Assembly (NCBI RefSeq): GCF_001411555.2
Contig: NC_049908.1
Coordinates: 27,814,724-27,878,723, forward strand
Direction: 5' to 3'
Origin: Juglans regia
Lineage: Eukaryota; Streptophyta; Magnoliopsida; Fagales; Juglandaceae
DNA length: 64,000 nucleotides
Translations under genes and position numbers: made by a program
Shown here: positions 1 to 15,022 of the stretch, piece by piece
Numbering within the stretch: the stretch's first letter is position 1
Layout: each line of letters begins with the position of its first letter
The notes under the pieces: generated by a model
What the model was told of the DNA's origin: nothing
Seen by the model: the letters and a program-made list of their open reading frames with translations, nothing else
The model's database searches: none

Positions 1-515
1 ATACATTAAAAAAAAAAAATAGTCATTAGGATTAGCTGATAATTATTGACAACTTCAACCTTTAAGTTTAAATTAAAATGAGATAGATAAATAAGATGAA
101 TTAATATATTTAAATATTGTGTAGAATATTCTTTTTTTCTTAAGAAAAATAAGAGGTGGGGGCGACCAGCATAATAATTTTCTCTAAACGTGACCATAGG
201 AACCCTCTCAACTACGGAATGTCCGATTTGAGCCATAATTACTGCCTCAATGGCAAATCTATCACCACAATACTTCCAAAGTATCTAGCTGGTTTAAAGT
301 CTATCTTATGCCCTAAATGTCAGGTTTTACTACTACAAGTAGTTTCAACTTATGCTCTAATTTAAACTCCTGACCTCAAAACTATGAAATATTAGCTAGT
401 AGTAATTGAACTATCATATCGGTGGTGTGGTGGTGTAGGATATTCACACTCACTATGTATATTTTTTCTACTCTAAATTTTAAAAATGAAATAAAGATTC
501 TTAAGAAATGTTGAG
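1..515. repeat. Dispersed repeat, copy 1 of a direct pair
   Basis: This stretch is repeated in the same orientation at about 2877-3397 with few differences. Shared landmarks are the A-run followed by tagtcattaggattag, the segment around tcaactacggaatgtccg, and ggtggtgtaggatattcac. The left end lies outside the window. Short ORFs in it are broken and differ between the copies, so it does not look like a gene. It could be a pair of LTRs or two insertions of one element; the 2.36 kb between the copies has no recognisable retroelement coding. Confidence 0.7.
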
Positions 516-1218
516 AACGAAACAAATTACGTTGTCTAATTAGGCGTTGAAATTCAATGACAACCGACCAACCCGTTTTGTCTCAAGGTGTCTTTCATTT
601 TGTCAAAGGATTAGGACTTAAAAAGATAAGATTTTTTTTCTTTTTCTTTTTTTAAAGAGGGTTAGGAGGTTTCTAACACACGTTTTCTATTTGAAAAATC
701 AAATCATATGTCATCAGATTATCAGATTCTTGACAGATAAGATTCAATTTATTACCAAACCTTAAAGCTATTAATAATTGAAATGTAAAATTTATCTTTT
801 AAATCATGTCATGTCATGTCATATAAATATTTTATTTTATTAAATATGTTATTCACGTTGACTTATAAATAATATTATATAAATATTTTGTTAAATATAT
901 TATCCTCGTTGGCTTAGAAATAAAATTTTCCAAATAATTATATGATAACCACTATTTGTTATAAAGTTGGACATTTAGTCATTAATCATTATTATTAGGG
1001 GCTGATTGTTCCACCGCCAGTGTCATTAGGAGCGTTGATCTTCCAACAACAGCCAGTTCGAGGCCACTTTCTCTTTTATTAGGCTCTATGTGGGGTTGGG
1101 GGATTTATTTATTTTTTCTTTTAATTTTGACTGCTTATTTGTTGTTTACAGGTTTCTACCCATTACCTAATTTTCTGTCATTTTCATAACTCTAAGTGAA
1201 ATTATAAGAATATACGAA

Positions 1219-1387
1219 AAATGATATTTGCAGTTGTAAGTATACAAGCGTCGTACAGTCGCTTTGAAAAAAGTGAATTAATACGGGATCTAAATAAAAA
1301 TAAATTAATTTTTTAATAGTGGATTCCACTTTTTGTCAAAACGACTATACGGTACTTGCGCACTTCACGACTGTACGTAACATTACT
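1219..1387. repeat. Foldback MITE with long inverted ends
   Basis: The two halves are imperfect inverted copies. The left half reads through gtaagtatacaagcg and cgtacagtcgctttg. The right half reads through caaaacgactatacggtac and cgactgtacgtaacat. Relatives with the same layout lie at about 37860-38026 and 56524-56704. No coding capacity is seen. Confidence 0.6.
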
Positions 1388-1948
1388 TTAAGAATATATG
1401 TTAATGATGTTTAAATGGAAAAAAATTATTAATAAATTAATAAATATATATATCTCAATCAACATAAACCTTACCTCAATTTTTATTTTTGTAATTCATA
1501 AAAATTAAAAAAAAAAAGATTTTACAAGATCCAAGGAGTAGTTAGTAAATCTACTAACTCCCAAACAATTACCAAACAAAAAACAAGTTAGTAACTCTTG
1601 TAAAAACAATTATACACTTTCAACTCTTTTACAATTTAGTAACCTATTTTACAATCATCGAATACAATCATGTTTTTTAAAATGAATTTCAATTTTGTAA
1701 AACTACTCTCACTTTTATATAGAGTTATAAAATAGTTATAAATGAATAGTTTTAATTTTTTTTTTCTTTCTATATATGCATTTTCTTTTTCCAATTTTGA
1801 AGTGATAGATGGAATTACATTTTTGTAAGAAAATTATAAATAAATAAAAGAGAGAGAGAGTAGAAGTAGAAAGTCACATTCTCTAAATGTTATGGTTTAT
1901 CCAGAGGCAACCTGCCTAATTTTTTTTGACTTAAATCATATATGTTTA

Positions 1949-2279
1949 GGCTGTGTTGATGTTAAGTTGAGTTGAGTTCTTTATGAATAGTAGTGAGTTG
2001 AGATAATGAAGTGAGTTTTATAAGATCTACCTAAAATGAATTTAAATGTTTTTGGATATTGAGATAAATTTATATATGCTTATAAAAAATTGAAAAAAAT
2101 TATGAATCTTACATGTAAATAAGTATTGAATTAAAAAAATATTGTAATTTCATGTATAAAAGATGTTTGAGTTAAAATAAATTTAATAATTTGATAATTA
2201 AATATTTAAATATTAAACTTAATTTAAAATTATACTGAATTAAATTTATTTTAGTTCAATCTAACAACCATACGAAGCC
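1949..2279. repeat. Tourist-like MITE relative, degenerate
   Basis: The left end begins ggctgtgttgatgttaag and continues into the gagttgagtt and AT-rich core typical of this window's Tourist-like family. The right end reads aaccatacgaagcc, an imperfect inverted match to the left. The flanking trinucleotides do not match, so the borders are approximate. Confidence 0.4.
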
Positions 2280-2876
2280 ATGAGGTACAAAGCTGGTAGC
2301 AATTTTGCATGTATATTCGCATGTTTCTGATAATGATTTGGACGCTACTCGACGAAAGAGGCGCCCGTTGCGAAAAGACCACGTTAGCCTCATAAGGGAC
2401 ATGTCTTAAATTTTTGAAAAGATAATAATTGCTAAAAGAATGTTTCCAAGCAATTATGTCGATAAATGATTATATGAACAATAAATAAAGGAGATTTCAT
2501 ATAATTTACCTCTCTTAAAATAAAAAATAAACTTGTAGGCATAAACTCCACACACACATATATTTTTTTATCATATCAAATCAAATGCTTCATTCACAAT
2601 AAAAATGTATACATACAAATATATAAATACTATTATTATTTTTTATTTTTTATTTTATATCTTAAAAGTAAGAATGTTCGTATTGTAAGGTTTTGAATGG
2701 AAGAGACAGACACAAAATAAGTCTTGCAAAATAAATGTTATTCGAGTAAATTTTTCGAATAGCATTAAATGTTCAATAAATAATGTGAGACTCATTTTAC
2801 GGGTCTATATCTGTCTATCTCTAATTCGAGCAAAATTTACATTTTATCATTTTCTTTTAAGAGCTTACTAGATATA

Positions 2877-3397
2877 CATAAAAAAAAAAATAGTCATTAG
2901 GATTAGTTGAGAAAAACTGATAATTATTGACCACTTCAACCTTTAAGTTTAAATTAAAATGAGAGAGATAAATAAGATGAATTAATATATTTAAATATTG
3001 TGTACGATATTCTTTTTTTCTTAAAAAAAATGAGAGATGGGAGCGACCAGCGTAACAATTCTCACTGGACGTGACCATAGGAACCCCTCTCAACTACGGA
3101 ATGTCCGATTTGAGCTATAGCTACTGCCTCAAGGGCAAGCCTATCACCACAATACTTCTAAAGTATCTAACTGGTCTAAAGTCTATCTTATGCCCCAAAT
3201 GTCAGGTTTTACTATTACAAATGGTTTCAACTTATGTTCTAACTCAAACTAGTGACCTCAAAACTATGAAATATTAGCTAGTAGTAATTGAGCTATCACA
3301 TCGGTAGTGTGGTGGTGTAGGATATTCACACTCACTATGTATATTTTTCTTACTCTAAATTTTAAAAATGAAATAAAGATTCTTAAGAAATGTAGAG
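2877..3397. repeat. Dispersed repeat, copy 2 of a direct pair
   Basis: A near-copy of the first ~515 bases of the window in the same orientation, separated by about 2.36 kb. The similarity stops soon after the shared segment gattcttaagaaatgt. The two copies diverge by scattered substitutions, which suggests an old duplication or two old insertions. Confidence 0.7.
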
Positions 3398-3447
3398 GAC
3401 AAAATCAAATTACAGAATTCTCATTAATGATTTTGGTTTTCACACCT

Positions 3448-3855
3448 AATGTTTTGAATACCGTATCAGATGTCGTACCGGTCAAGGCACTGGAACGAAA
3501 TATTTCGATACCTGTACTGTTTTAAGATAGCGTTTCGAGATAACGTTTCGGGATAGTCGATATATAAATAAATTATATATATAAATTATATTCTAAAATA
3601 ATAGTCCATATATAAATAAATTATATATATATACATATATATAAATTATAAATAGTCTAGTCTGAATTGATGGTTAAAAAATAAGCTTGTAATTTAAGAA
3701 AAAAAAAACAAAAGTCGAAATATCGATCGATACATGTAAAAATTGAAGCATGTAGGGCTGATACCGACCAGTATTTAGGTCGATACGAAATAGGTATAAT
3801 ACCTGTACAGCCAAACAGTCGGTACGAAAAATTTCGACTGAAATTCAAAACAGTA
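3448..3855. repeat. MITE with inverted ends, ~400 bp
   Basis: The left end gttttgaataccgtatcag is matched in inverted orientation by the right end, which contains ctgaaattcaaaacagtat. Both subterminal parts carry related motifs: cggtcaaggcactgg and aaatatttcgatacc on the left, cgaccagtatttaggtcg and ggtacgaaaaatttcg on the right. The centre is a tatataaataaatta repeat. It is non-coding, and I did not identify the superfamily. Confidence 0.5.
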
Positions 3856-4224
3856 TTCACACCCGTATCCAGCAATGCTTCTTTTTTTGGGGGGAGTGGG
3901 TGCCCAATAAGCAATTTCTTATAGCTGTCAAAATCAATATACTTTATGCATTTATTAAATCTCCCAACTTTTTATAAATCTTTAACAAAAAAAGAAAAAA
4001 ACAGAAAGAAAGTAGGGTTTGAACGGTCAAAAAGAAAGACAGACAGCTTCTTACAAAGTTTTTCCATATTTTAATTTACTAAATTTTCAATGTTTTAAAA
4101 AAACTAATTTATTTATCATTTTTAAAAAAAAAGGAGAAAGCACCAGTAATATTAATTTTTAGGGTTCTAACTTTGACTGTTACCAGCGCATTATAGCACG
4201 CACCACATAATAAAGCAAACCATT

Positions 4225-5426
4225 CATCTCTCTCTCTCTCTGACAACGCCAGTCCAGAAGAGGAAAACCAACTCATACACATCGAAACCTATGGATCTAG
4301 GCTTCTGATTCTCCTAAACATCGTTGTTCAAAAGGGTCTCTGTTGATGCCTGGAAATTTCTGGTTCCATCGGTATGGTTCTCTTCCTCTATTCCTTCTTT
4401 TCAGCAACTTGAGGAAGAAAGAAACTTTTTTGGCATATTTGCTGGGTTTTTGTTCTTCTTTTTAGTTATTTTAATTTGGTGTTCTGATTGGATTTTCTGT
4501 GTTAGAATTTTGGTTGGTATGGATCTATGGGTCTTTGACTAGCCTTCTTTCTTTGTCCATTTTTTTTAGTTTCTGATTAGGAAGTTTGGGTTGGATCTGG
4601 TTGCTTTGATGATTAGATTTCTGAATTTTCTTCCTTTAAATACCTGTGGGTATGTATGAAATATAAACGATTTTTTTTTTTTTTTGGGGGTCAATTAGTG
4701 TTCTCCGTATGGCAAATGAAAATTTCCGTTTTAGGTTCATCGTCTCGACTCTCGATGCCCATTTCTCTCTCTCTCTCTCTCTCTCTAAACCCCCATCTCT
4801 AACCTATGTGGCACTTCATTTTTTTTTTTTTTGGTGTCAGAAATGGAATTTTTCTTGATGGGTTTCTACGGTTTTATTTCCGTGTGGAAGTCACCAGTTT
4901 TGAGCAAAACAAAAGGCTATACGTACTTTGACTATGTTAAATAAATGTTTTTGGGATTTTCTTACTTATAAAAAAAAATAATAAATAAATGTTGTTGGGT
5001 TTTTCTTGTGTGCTTTAATGGGTTAAACTTAGAAACTTGGTGAAGTTTGATTTTTTTAAAAAAAAGTGGCATAAAAACTTTAGGTTGTGTTGATTACTTT
5101 TTTTAAAAAAACTTTTGATTTTTAAAAAAAAGTTTAGGTTGTCGAACTAGGAGATTTTTGTTGTCTTCAGCTCAAATTTTTGAGTGATTCTTGTATGATT
5201 GGGTAGTTTGGTAGGTTCTGGGTCTCATTATGTTTCATTTTATTTTACTTTATGATGAATTTTATGTGGATTGTGGAGGATGGGAAAGGATGTGTCGTTC
5301 CCTATTGTTTATTGTAGTGTTCTGTAACTGAATCTGTTAGTGCCTTTCGATTTGAACAGGTAAATGATTTTTTTAATCACAGTGAAAATAGAACGTAAGT
5401 AGGATATAAGGAAAATTTTTAAACCA
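4225..5426 (+). other. 5' leader and leader intron of the SHAGGY-like kinase gene
   Basis: A CT-rich patch (4227-4241) precedes a likely non-coding first exon ending at 4371 before gtatgg. The intron runs to an acceptor ending ...ttgaacag at 5359. The second leader segment, 5360-5426, joins directly to the start codon. The transcription start is not visible and is put near 4.2 kb only from composition. The intron contains another CT run (about 4768-4786) and T-runs. Confidence 0.6.
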
Positions 5427-9071
<3,645 letters not shown>

Positions 9072-9480
9072 TTTGATGTGAATTGTAATGAACCCGCAAT
9101 AGTGTTGTCCCTATATGGAAGCAATGAATGAATGTAATGTGTTCCTTCTATTTATGCCATTTGTTCTCCTTTCCTTCAATGTATCTTTTGTTGTATCACC
9201 TTGTTTTGTAAAAGCAGATCTAGAGATATGCCACGCATCTTGCCCAAACCCCTCGATGGGTCATGTTCTGATTACCCTGTTCCTGTATCGTCTCAGCTTG
9301 TAACCTCACATAGAAGACAAACATCAGCACTATTTAAATGTTTTTTACTGTATTGGTATTTCTAGAACACATCTGCATATGTCTAATGGCTTCTTTCTGT
9401 GCTGGTATTTCTACAACCCTCATTTGTCAGTCTTTCAAGTAATGTTATACACTATACTCATATTCTATTTTCATCATACT
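9072..9480 (+). other. Probable 3' UTR of the SHAGGY-like kinase gene
   Basis: The stretch after the TGA stop is T-rich and non-coding, with a composition typical of plant 3' UTRs. The polyadenylation site is not identified. A small ORF here (9115-9303) has no family signature. Confidence 0.4.
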
Positions 9481-10771
9481 AAGTAAGATGTGGCACATTT
9501 ATCACCATTGGATGATAAAAAAATATTTAATAAATAATTATTTAATAGTGATAAATGTATTACATTTTATTTAGTGTGATGGTAGTTTGGTATATAGAAT
9601 TTTTCTTAGTTGAATAATGCTATCCTTGACGTGTTCCATTCAATACTTGGACTAATGGTTGAAACTTTCAACTTAAACACAGCTCTGTTCCACTTATTAG
9701 GCATGCTTGGTCTTTGTACTCACATAATATATAGCATGTGAATAATTTGTAGTTCATGGTTGCGGGCCCCTACCAAGGAATAGTCAGCGTGAAACTTGCC
9801 ATATTGAACTCGTTTTTCTGCTGGCCCTTATCCAAGAAGCTGTTGACTATTTTAGTTTCACATTTGTGGACGATCATTGAGAGTGAAATATCCAAGAAGC
9901 TGCTGGCCCTTTTTGTAGAATGCTGTATTTAGATTTTAAATTGAGTTGAGTTGAGATAAAAGTTTAAAAATTAAATAAAATATTATTAGAATATTATTTT
10001 TTAATATTATTATTATTTTAAGATTTGAAAAAATTAAATTATTTATTATATTTTGTATTAGAATTTGAAAAAGTTGTAATGATTAGATAAAATGAATTGA
10101 GATGAATTTGAGTTCCAAACGTATTATTTAAGTTTTGTTTGGTTGGGAAGAAAGACTTTTGCTGTAGATACCAGACAAACATTATAGTGTTGAGGTGACA
10201 TTTTGAATATATGTTTATTTAAAAAGTTCACATAATAAATTACTTAAAATGTATTATTACGATTGAAATTGATAAAATCTAAAGCTGAGAATTATTCCGA
10301 ATACAACTGTTGGGGAAAAGCACACAGCCTAGACGAGGAGAGGAATAGAAGGAGAGGAAAAGAAAGCAAGTGAGAAGGCACGTGTTGACCATTTTATCAA
10401 GATGCCATGGTTTTTAAGCACGATCTCCGGGCTGAAATGTAAATGCCATTGACGAAAACTTCAAATAGACGAGCTTCACATAAGTTCTTGTAAAAAAATA
10501 GACTTCACTTAAAAAAAGTGTAAAAAAATTATTCTTTATTAGTGAGACTCATTTTTTTACAAAAAACTTATATGAATCTTATACCTAGCATTACTCTTCA
10601 CAACATCATCAGAAACTTGAGAACTAACCAAAGACGTAAATTTCCGAAAAATGTTATTTAGGTTGTGAAAGTTTCATTCTTGAACTTGGCTGAAATCTGT
10701 ACAGAGAGACTCATGAATGGTATTGCACGTAGAGATAAAGCTAGTATCAATGCCAAGCTCGCAAACTTGCT
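9481..10771. other. Intergenic stretch with MITE remnants
   Basis: No gene is recognised. It holds a Tourist-like MITE remnant (about 9928-10125) and a foldback-like AT-rich remnant (about 10480-10600, with ttcacttaaaaaaagtg and an inverted partner gagactcatttttttac). Confidence 0.45.
9928..10125. repeat. Tourist-like MITE, degenerate copy
   Basis: The core attgagttgagttgagata, then an AT-rich middle with tttttaatattattattat, then gaaaaagttgtaatgatta and gttccaaacgta, matches the family best seen at 39461-39660 in the opposite orientation. The terminal bases are eroded. Confidence 0.5.
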
Positions 10772-10773
10772 AA

Positions 10774-13700
10774 GAGCATTATCAATGGATGCTCTATAAT
10801 ATATTTTTCTTTAAAATATAAAGAAATTCTTTCAAAAGTGTCTCCAATGGATCTTGTATTTTAAAGGCACTTTACATTCTGCTACAAGAACCTTCTAGAT
10901 GTGAAGGAAACTATACATCATTATAAACGTTTTAAATTAATTTCTCTCATTGTGCTGATTATCCCCATTTCTTCAAATTACCTTTATTCTCATTTCAGAC
11001 CCTCTCTCTCTCTCGTTCCCACGCTTTCTTCTTTGCTTGGTGCCAAAGATAGAACCTGAAGCTGAGGCACCATCTTCCTTCGACTTCGCTTGTCGACTCC
11101 ATCACCAATCAATGTTGTTCTTTTGCTTCGAGCTCTGCTCTCTACGGTTTAGCAAGCTTGGAAACCAACGACTGAGGTAAACATTAGAAACTTTTTTCTC
11201 AGAATGTTCCGATTCAGAGTAATCTATAGATCAAATACTTTGGCTTTCAGGGAATCTCTCTCTCTCTCTCTCTCCAAAATGCATGAAAGCACATAATTTT
11301 TTTCTTCTCAGAATATGGTTCTAGGAATTTTTGTGGGCACATGATTGTGAGACTTTACAGCATATGGAGAGAGTTTGCATCTAGGGATGTTTGCGTCTAG
11401 GGAGAGAGTTTGCGGTACAAAATCCATTGTAAATATTTTTAGAATTTGCTTCTAGGGATGAAGTCAGGTGACCTTCCATTTACTCATTGAACGTACCTTT
11501 TCCTGTGTTTGAGTTTTTTTCCTCGTTTTGGATTGCCTCTCAAAGGGGGTTTCTTTTGTCAACAAATGCTCATGGTCTGGTTGCCATAACCTTAAAAAAA
11601 AGTTACAATGGAGTTTATTGAAGTAGTTTATCACCACTTAAGTTGAGGTCATTCCTGTCAAGATGTTTATCACCACTTAAGTTTATGTGGTCATATCAGG
11701 AATACCAATTCCTTCTACACTTGCAAATTTAGATGCTAACCTGAAATTCAGTTTACAAATTGATTCGAGTTTGTTTGTAGTCAAGCTTTGACCTTGATAT
11801 TGCTTAATTTGTTCAAGGCAATAAAATTAAGCATTATTGTGTGTTGAACAATTCTTTTTTAATTTTTTTTATATAAATAAAGATCAAAAGGAGTTTCCAA
11901 AATTTATATTTTGTCGTAAAAGAGCTAATTTAGGTAATGTAAAGGGTAAGCTAATTTAAGGTATTTTTATTTTTGTGGTTAAAAAGCTAATTTAGCATCA
12001 CATAAGTTTCTCGGGACTCTCCTTTACTTGCTTGAATGTTGTGAAATTACCTATATTTTAACATGATTGTGGAAGTGCCATATTGTCAATGCTCACCCAT
12101 GCATATATAAAGTGTTTCCATGTCCTATAGGATGATCCGTTGTTGTGCCATTTTTGCTCTTTTATTGCAATGGAAGTGGTTGGTTCAACAGGGTTGTATA
12201 TTATTTAATATAAATGGATAGAATATATCCAAGGCATGTCGCGCTGTCTTAACAAAAATGGTTGGCTTAGTGAAATTTATTGAAGTTAAATAACACATAC
12301 CCATGCTTAATAGTACTCAATATACTCTCTTACTATTTGTTGAATCAATTTATATTTTGGTGATGCCATTTACTAACATAGAAGGAAATATGCCTAAACT
12401 AAAGCCTAAGCTTTTCATGAAACAAGGTTTATATATCCAAATACTAGCACCATTCGTGTAATCAACTTCTTTTTTATTTTTGTCCACCACTAACCTACCC
12501 AGTTACTATCCTCATTTGATAAGATGGGTAACAAAGAATGTGACTTTGTTTGAGTTTTTATCAAAACAAGTGTTACTTATCAAAATTTAGAATTTCACAA
12601 ACTTTTTAATTGAGTTTGATTAAGTTCCATGATCCCATTTTTTTTTTTCCTTTGAAGAATGGATTCACAACTCCATGTAGTTCATTCCTTTACTACCTTC
12701 TTACAGGAGGGGAAAAAAAGCTACAATGACTACCTTCTCACATCTTTGCATGACTTAGAATCCTAAGTTACTCCTCCCAATCCAAAAGAAGTGACTGCTA
12801 GAAAAATAAAATCCAGACAAGGAAACTTTAGTCCAGAAGAGGATAACTTACTAGTGTCAGTTTGGCTTAATACTAGTTTGGACCTGATCAATGAGGTTGA
12901 TCAATCTAAACATTTATTTTGGGCTAGAGTATATGAATATTATGAGAAAAAAAAAATCCACATCTTGTGAACGTAGTTCCAGCTCTCTCACAAATAGATG
13001 GTCGACCATCCAACATACTACAAATAAGTTTTGTGAGGCCTTAACTCAAATCGAAGGAAGGTCTCCAAGTGGGGTTACTGAGCAAGATAAGGTGCACAAA
13101 TAATATCATTTAATTTCATCGTTTAAATGACATTGTTTTAGATATATTTCACATCTCATTTACTGATTTTTCAAATTGAGCAAGCAAAGGAGCTTTATCA
13201 AAGTAATTAGTCTGCAATATTCAACTTTCTTCATTGTTGGACTATTCTAAGGCACCATTCAAAATGGAAACAGACTGTGGCTGAGAGCACAGTGAAAATT
13301 AAGAGAATATCAATAACCCCAAATGCTCATGTGCCAAAGTTTACATGTCTAGATGAAAACACCCTATCTCCATCTATAGATATGGATATGGAGAAACCCA
13401 TTGAAAAAAAGGCTGAAAAGAAGCGAAAGAGGCAAGATAGTACATCTCTCAATCTTGTTGATATGTTGACTGAGATGAGAGAGGAGAAGAAGAGAGCAAA
13501 TGTTGAGAATGGAGAAGATAGGAAATAGATTATCCGCCTTACATAAGAGAGGCTTGATTTGGATCAATAAAGAGAAGATAAAAGAAATTTTGATCAACGG
13601 ATTTGGATCAATCTCTTCTTTTTATTTTTTGAATTAATTTATATTTTGATTTAGCTTATAAATTTAGATTAATTTAAAATTAAACATAATTATATGACAT

Positions 13701-13909
13701 TGTATATGATGAGGTATTGTAAATATCAAAAGATATGAGGATATCATTGGTAGTTAAAGAAAATATTAAAAAGTATAATATTTAAATGATATGAAAAAAA
13801 TAGATAAGCTGATGTATAATATATTGTAAAAGTTAATATATAAAATAGAAAAAATATATTTTGATAATATATTGTAAAGAATAAGATGAATAATCCATTG
13901 AGAATCCTC
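10774..13909 (+). mobile_element. Degenerate PIF/Harbinger-type DNA transposon
   Basis: The left end gagcattatcaatggat (from 10774) is matched in inverted orientation by the right end atccattgagaatcctc (to 13909), with two mismatches in 17. The flanking triplets are taa on the left and caa on the right, close to the 3-bp target duplication of this superfamily. Inside is a 5'-leader-like segment (about 10970-11178, ending ...gactgag before gtaaac) and the remnant of a Myb/SANT-like ORF. No DDE transposase ORF is seen, so the element is non-autonomous. The AT-rich filler from 11180 to 12780 holds nothing I recognise. Confidence 0.65.
12809..13620 (+). pseudogene. Myb/SANT-like protein pseudogene of a Harbinger-type element
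   Basis: The first part reads GNFSPEEDNLLVSVWLNTS, then VDQSKHLFWARVYEYY, the Myb/SANT-like region of transposon-associated proteins often annotated as NAM-associated or glutathione S-transferase T3-like. The frame shifts at the A-run near 12945-12955. It then continues as SLTNRWSTIQHTTNKFCEA up to EQDK (about 13092). A probable intron follows. The next part, around 13180-13276, reads AKELYQ, then a stop and HCWTILRHHSKWKQTVAEST. The C-terminal part, about 13277-13528, is Lys/Glu-rich (KKAEKKRKRQ, LVDMLTEMREEKKRA) and ends in premature stops. At least one frameshift and several stops are visible, so it is a pseudogene. Confidence 0.75.
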
Positions 13910-14700
13910 CAACCAGCTTATCAACAAAAAACGCAATTCGCAAGCCTATATTTTGACACATCAAAACACACCAATAAGGTTCTTCCTCTGTTCTTTACGT
14001 CGTTTAGAGCGTTGTCAGCGCTTACTGTAATTTTCTTCTCTACTTGAATATTTTTTACCAGTTCAATCATTTTGAGTTGTTATTATTAACTTGCCGTCAA
14101 AATAACTCTAATTCTATTATGCGTCACGTCACTACTTCGGAATAGAGTAAGGTATTGTTATTTTTACAAATGATATGAGATGAATTATAATTGAAATTAA
14201 AAATTAAATAAAATATTATTAAAATATATATTTTTAATATTATTTTTATTTTAAAATTTGAAAAAGTTGAATTGTTTATTTTATTTTGTGTAAAAATTTG
14301 AAAAAATTGTAATGATTAGATAAAATGAATTGAGTTGAGTTGAGAAAAATTGTGAAAACAAACGAGACCTAAAGCTTGCAGTGAGATATCCATATGGCTA
14401 AATTATGGCGCATTTTGTAGAGAACAAGTACGGATTCACACTCAAGAAGAAGCGAAAAAGAGTTGTCTGTTGCCAATCTACACAAGAAAATTTAGGTAAG
14501 TGGAAGTTATTAGAAAGTGATAACAAGGATGGATACTCGCAACATAGAAGTTTAATGTGTTCTCAAAAAGGCTCAAGAAAAAGCCTTAGCCTCCTCCAAC
14601 TACAACCATGCATTGAAATTGATAATTACATCGAATATGTTCTTATTGTATATACAGAATGAAAATGTTAAAGTGCAAGCAATCCAGATATAAACCATCC
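13910..14700. other. Intergenic stretch with a Tourist-like MITE
   Basis: Apart from the MITE at 14151-14369 I see no gene. A short ORF at 14405-14662 shows no family signature and I do not call it. Confidence 0.4.
14151..14369. mobile_element. Tourist-like MITE with TAA target duplication
   Basis: The element of 219 bp is bordered by TAA at 14148-14150 and 14370-14372. The left end ggtattgttatttttac is inverted-complementary, with mismatches, to the right end gtgaaaacaaacgagacc. The core has the same attgagttgagttgag and AT-rich middle as the copies at 9928, 39461 and 39955. It is non-coding. Confidence 0.7.
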
Positions 14701-15022
14701 AGGAGAAAACCATGCAAGCTTCGAGAAAAATGGGCAAACAATAGCTAAGCAAACAAGCATTTCACTCATAAATTGCCATATAAGATTTCAGCAAGTTGCC
14801 AAAAGCATTCACAACAATGCATCAAGTACATGTGCAGTAGATTTCCTTAACCATTAAAACACATTTTCTTTATTTCTTAATTTTTAAACATGTCAAACAC
14901 ACTTGTTTTTTTTTTGTTTTCACTGAAGCATATTAATAGAAATGCATCCAGCCACCTTTACAGAAAAACAGCCAACATGATGAGGACAGAGCTCTTGGAC
15001 ATGAAGTTGTGGGTGGATTGTA
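14700..15022 (-). other. Probable 3' UTR of the pyroglutamyl-peptidase gene
   Basis: The stretch follows the stop codon on the minus strand and is AT-rich and non-coding. The cleavage site is not identified. Confidence 0.35.

Larger units (their letters stand above)
516..2876. other. AT-rich intergenic stretch with MITE remnants
   Basis: No gene is recognised. It holds a foldback-type MITE (about 1219-1387), a Tourist-like MITE relative (about 1949-2279), a short GA run near 1851-1860 and A/T homopolymers. Confidence 0.5.

Noticed and set aside
4324..4542. 72-residue ORF in the kinase leader
   Set aside because: It crosses the leader donor site and reads mostly intron, with a low-complexity Phe-rich product.
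14405..14662. 85-residue ORF with a basic KKKRKR patch
   Set aside because: No recognisable family, adjacent to a MITE, and composition like the surrounding non-coding sequence.
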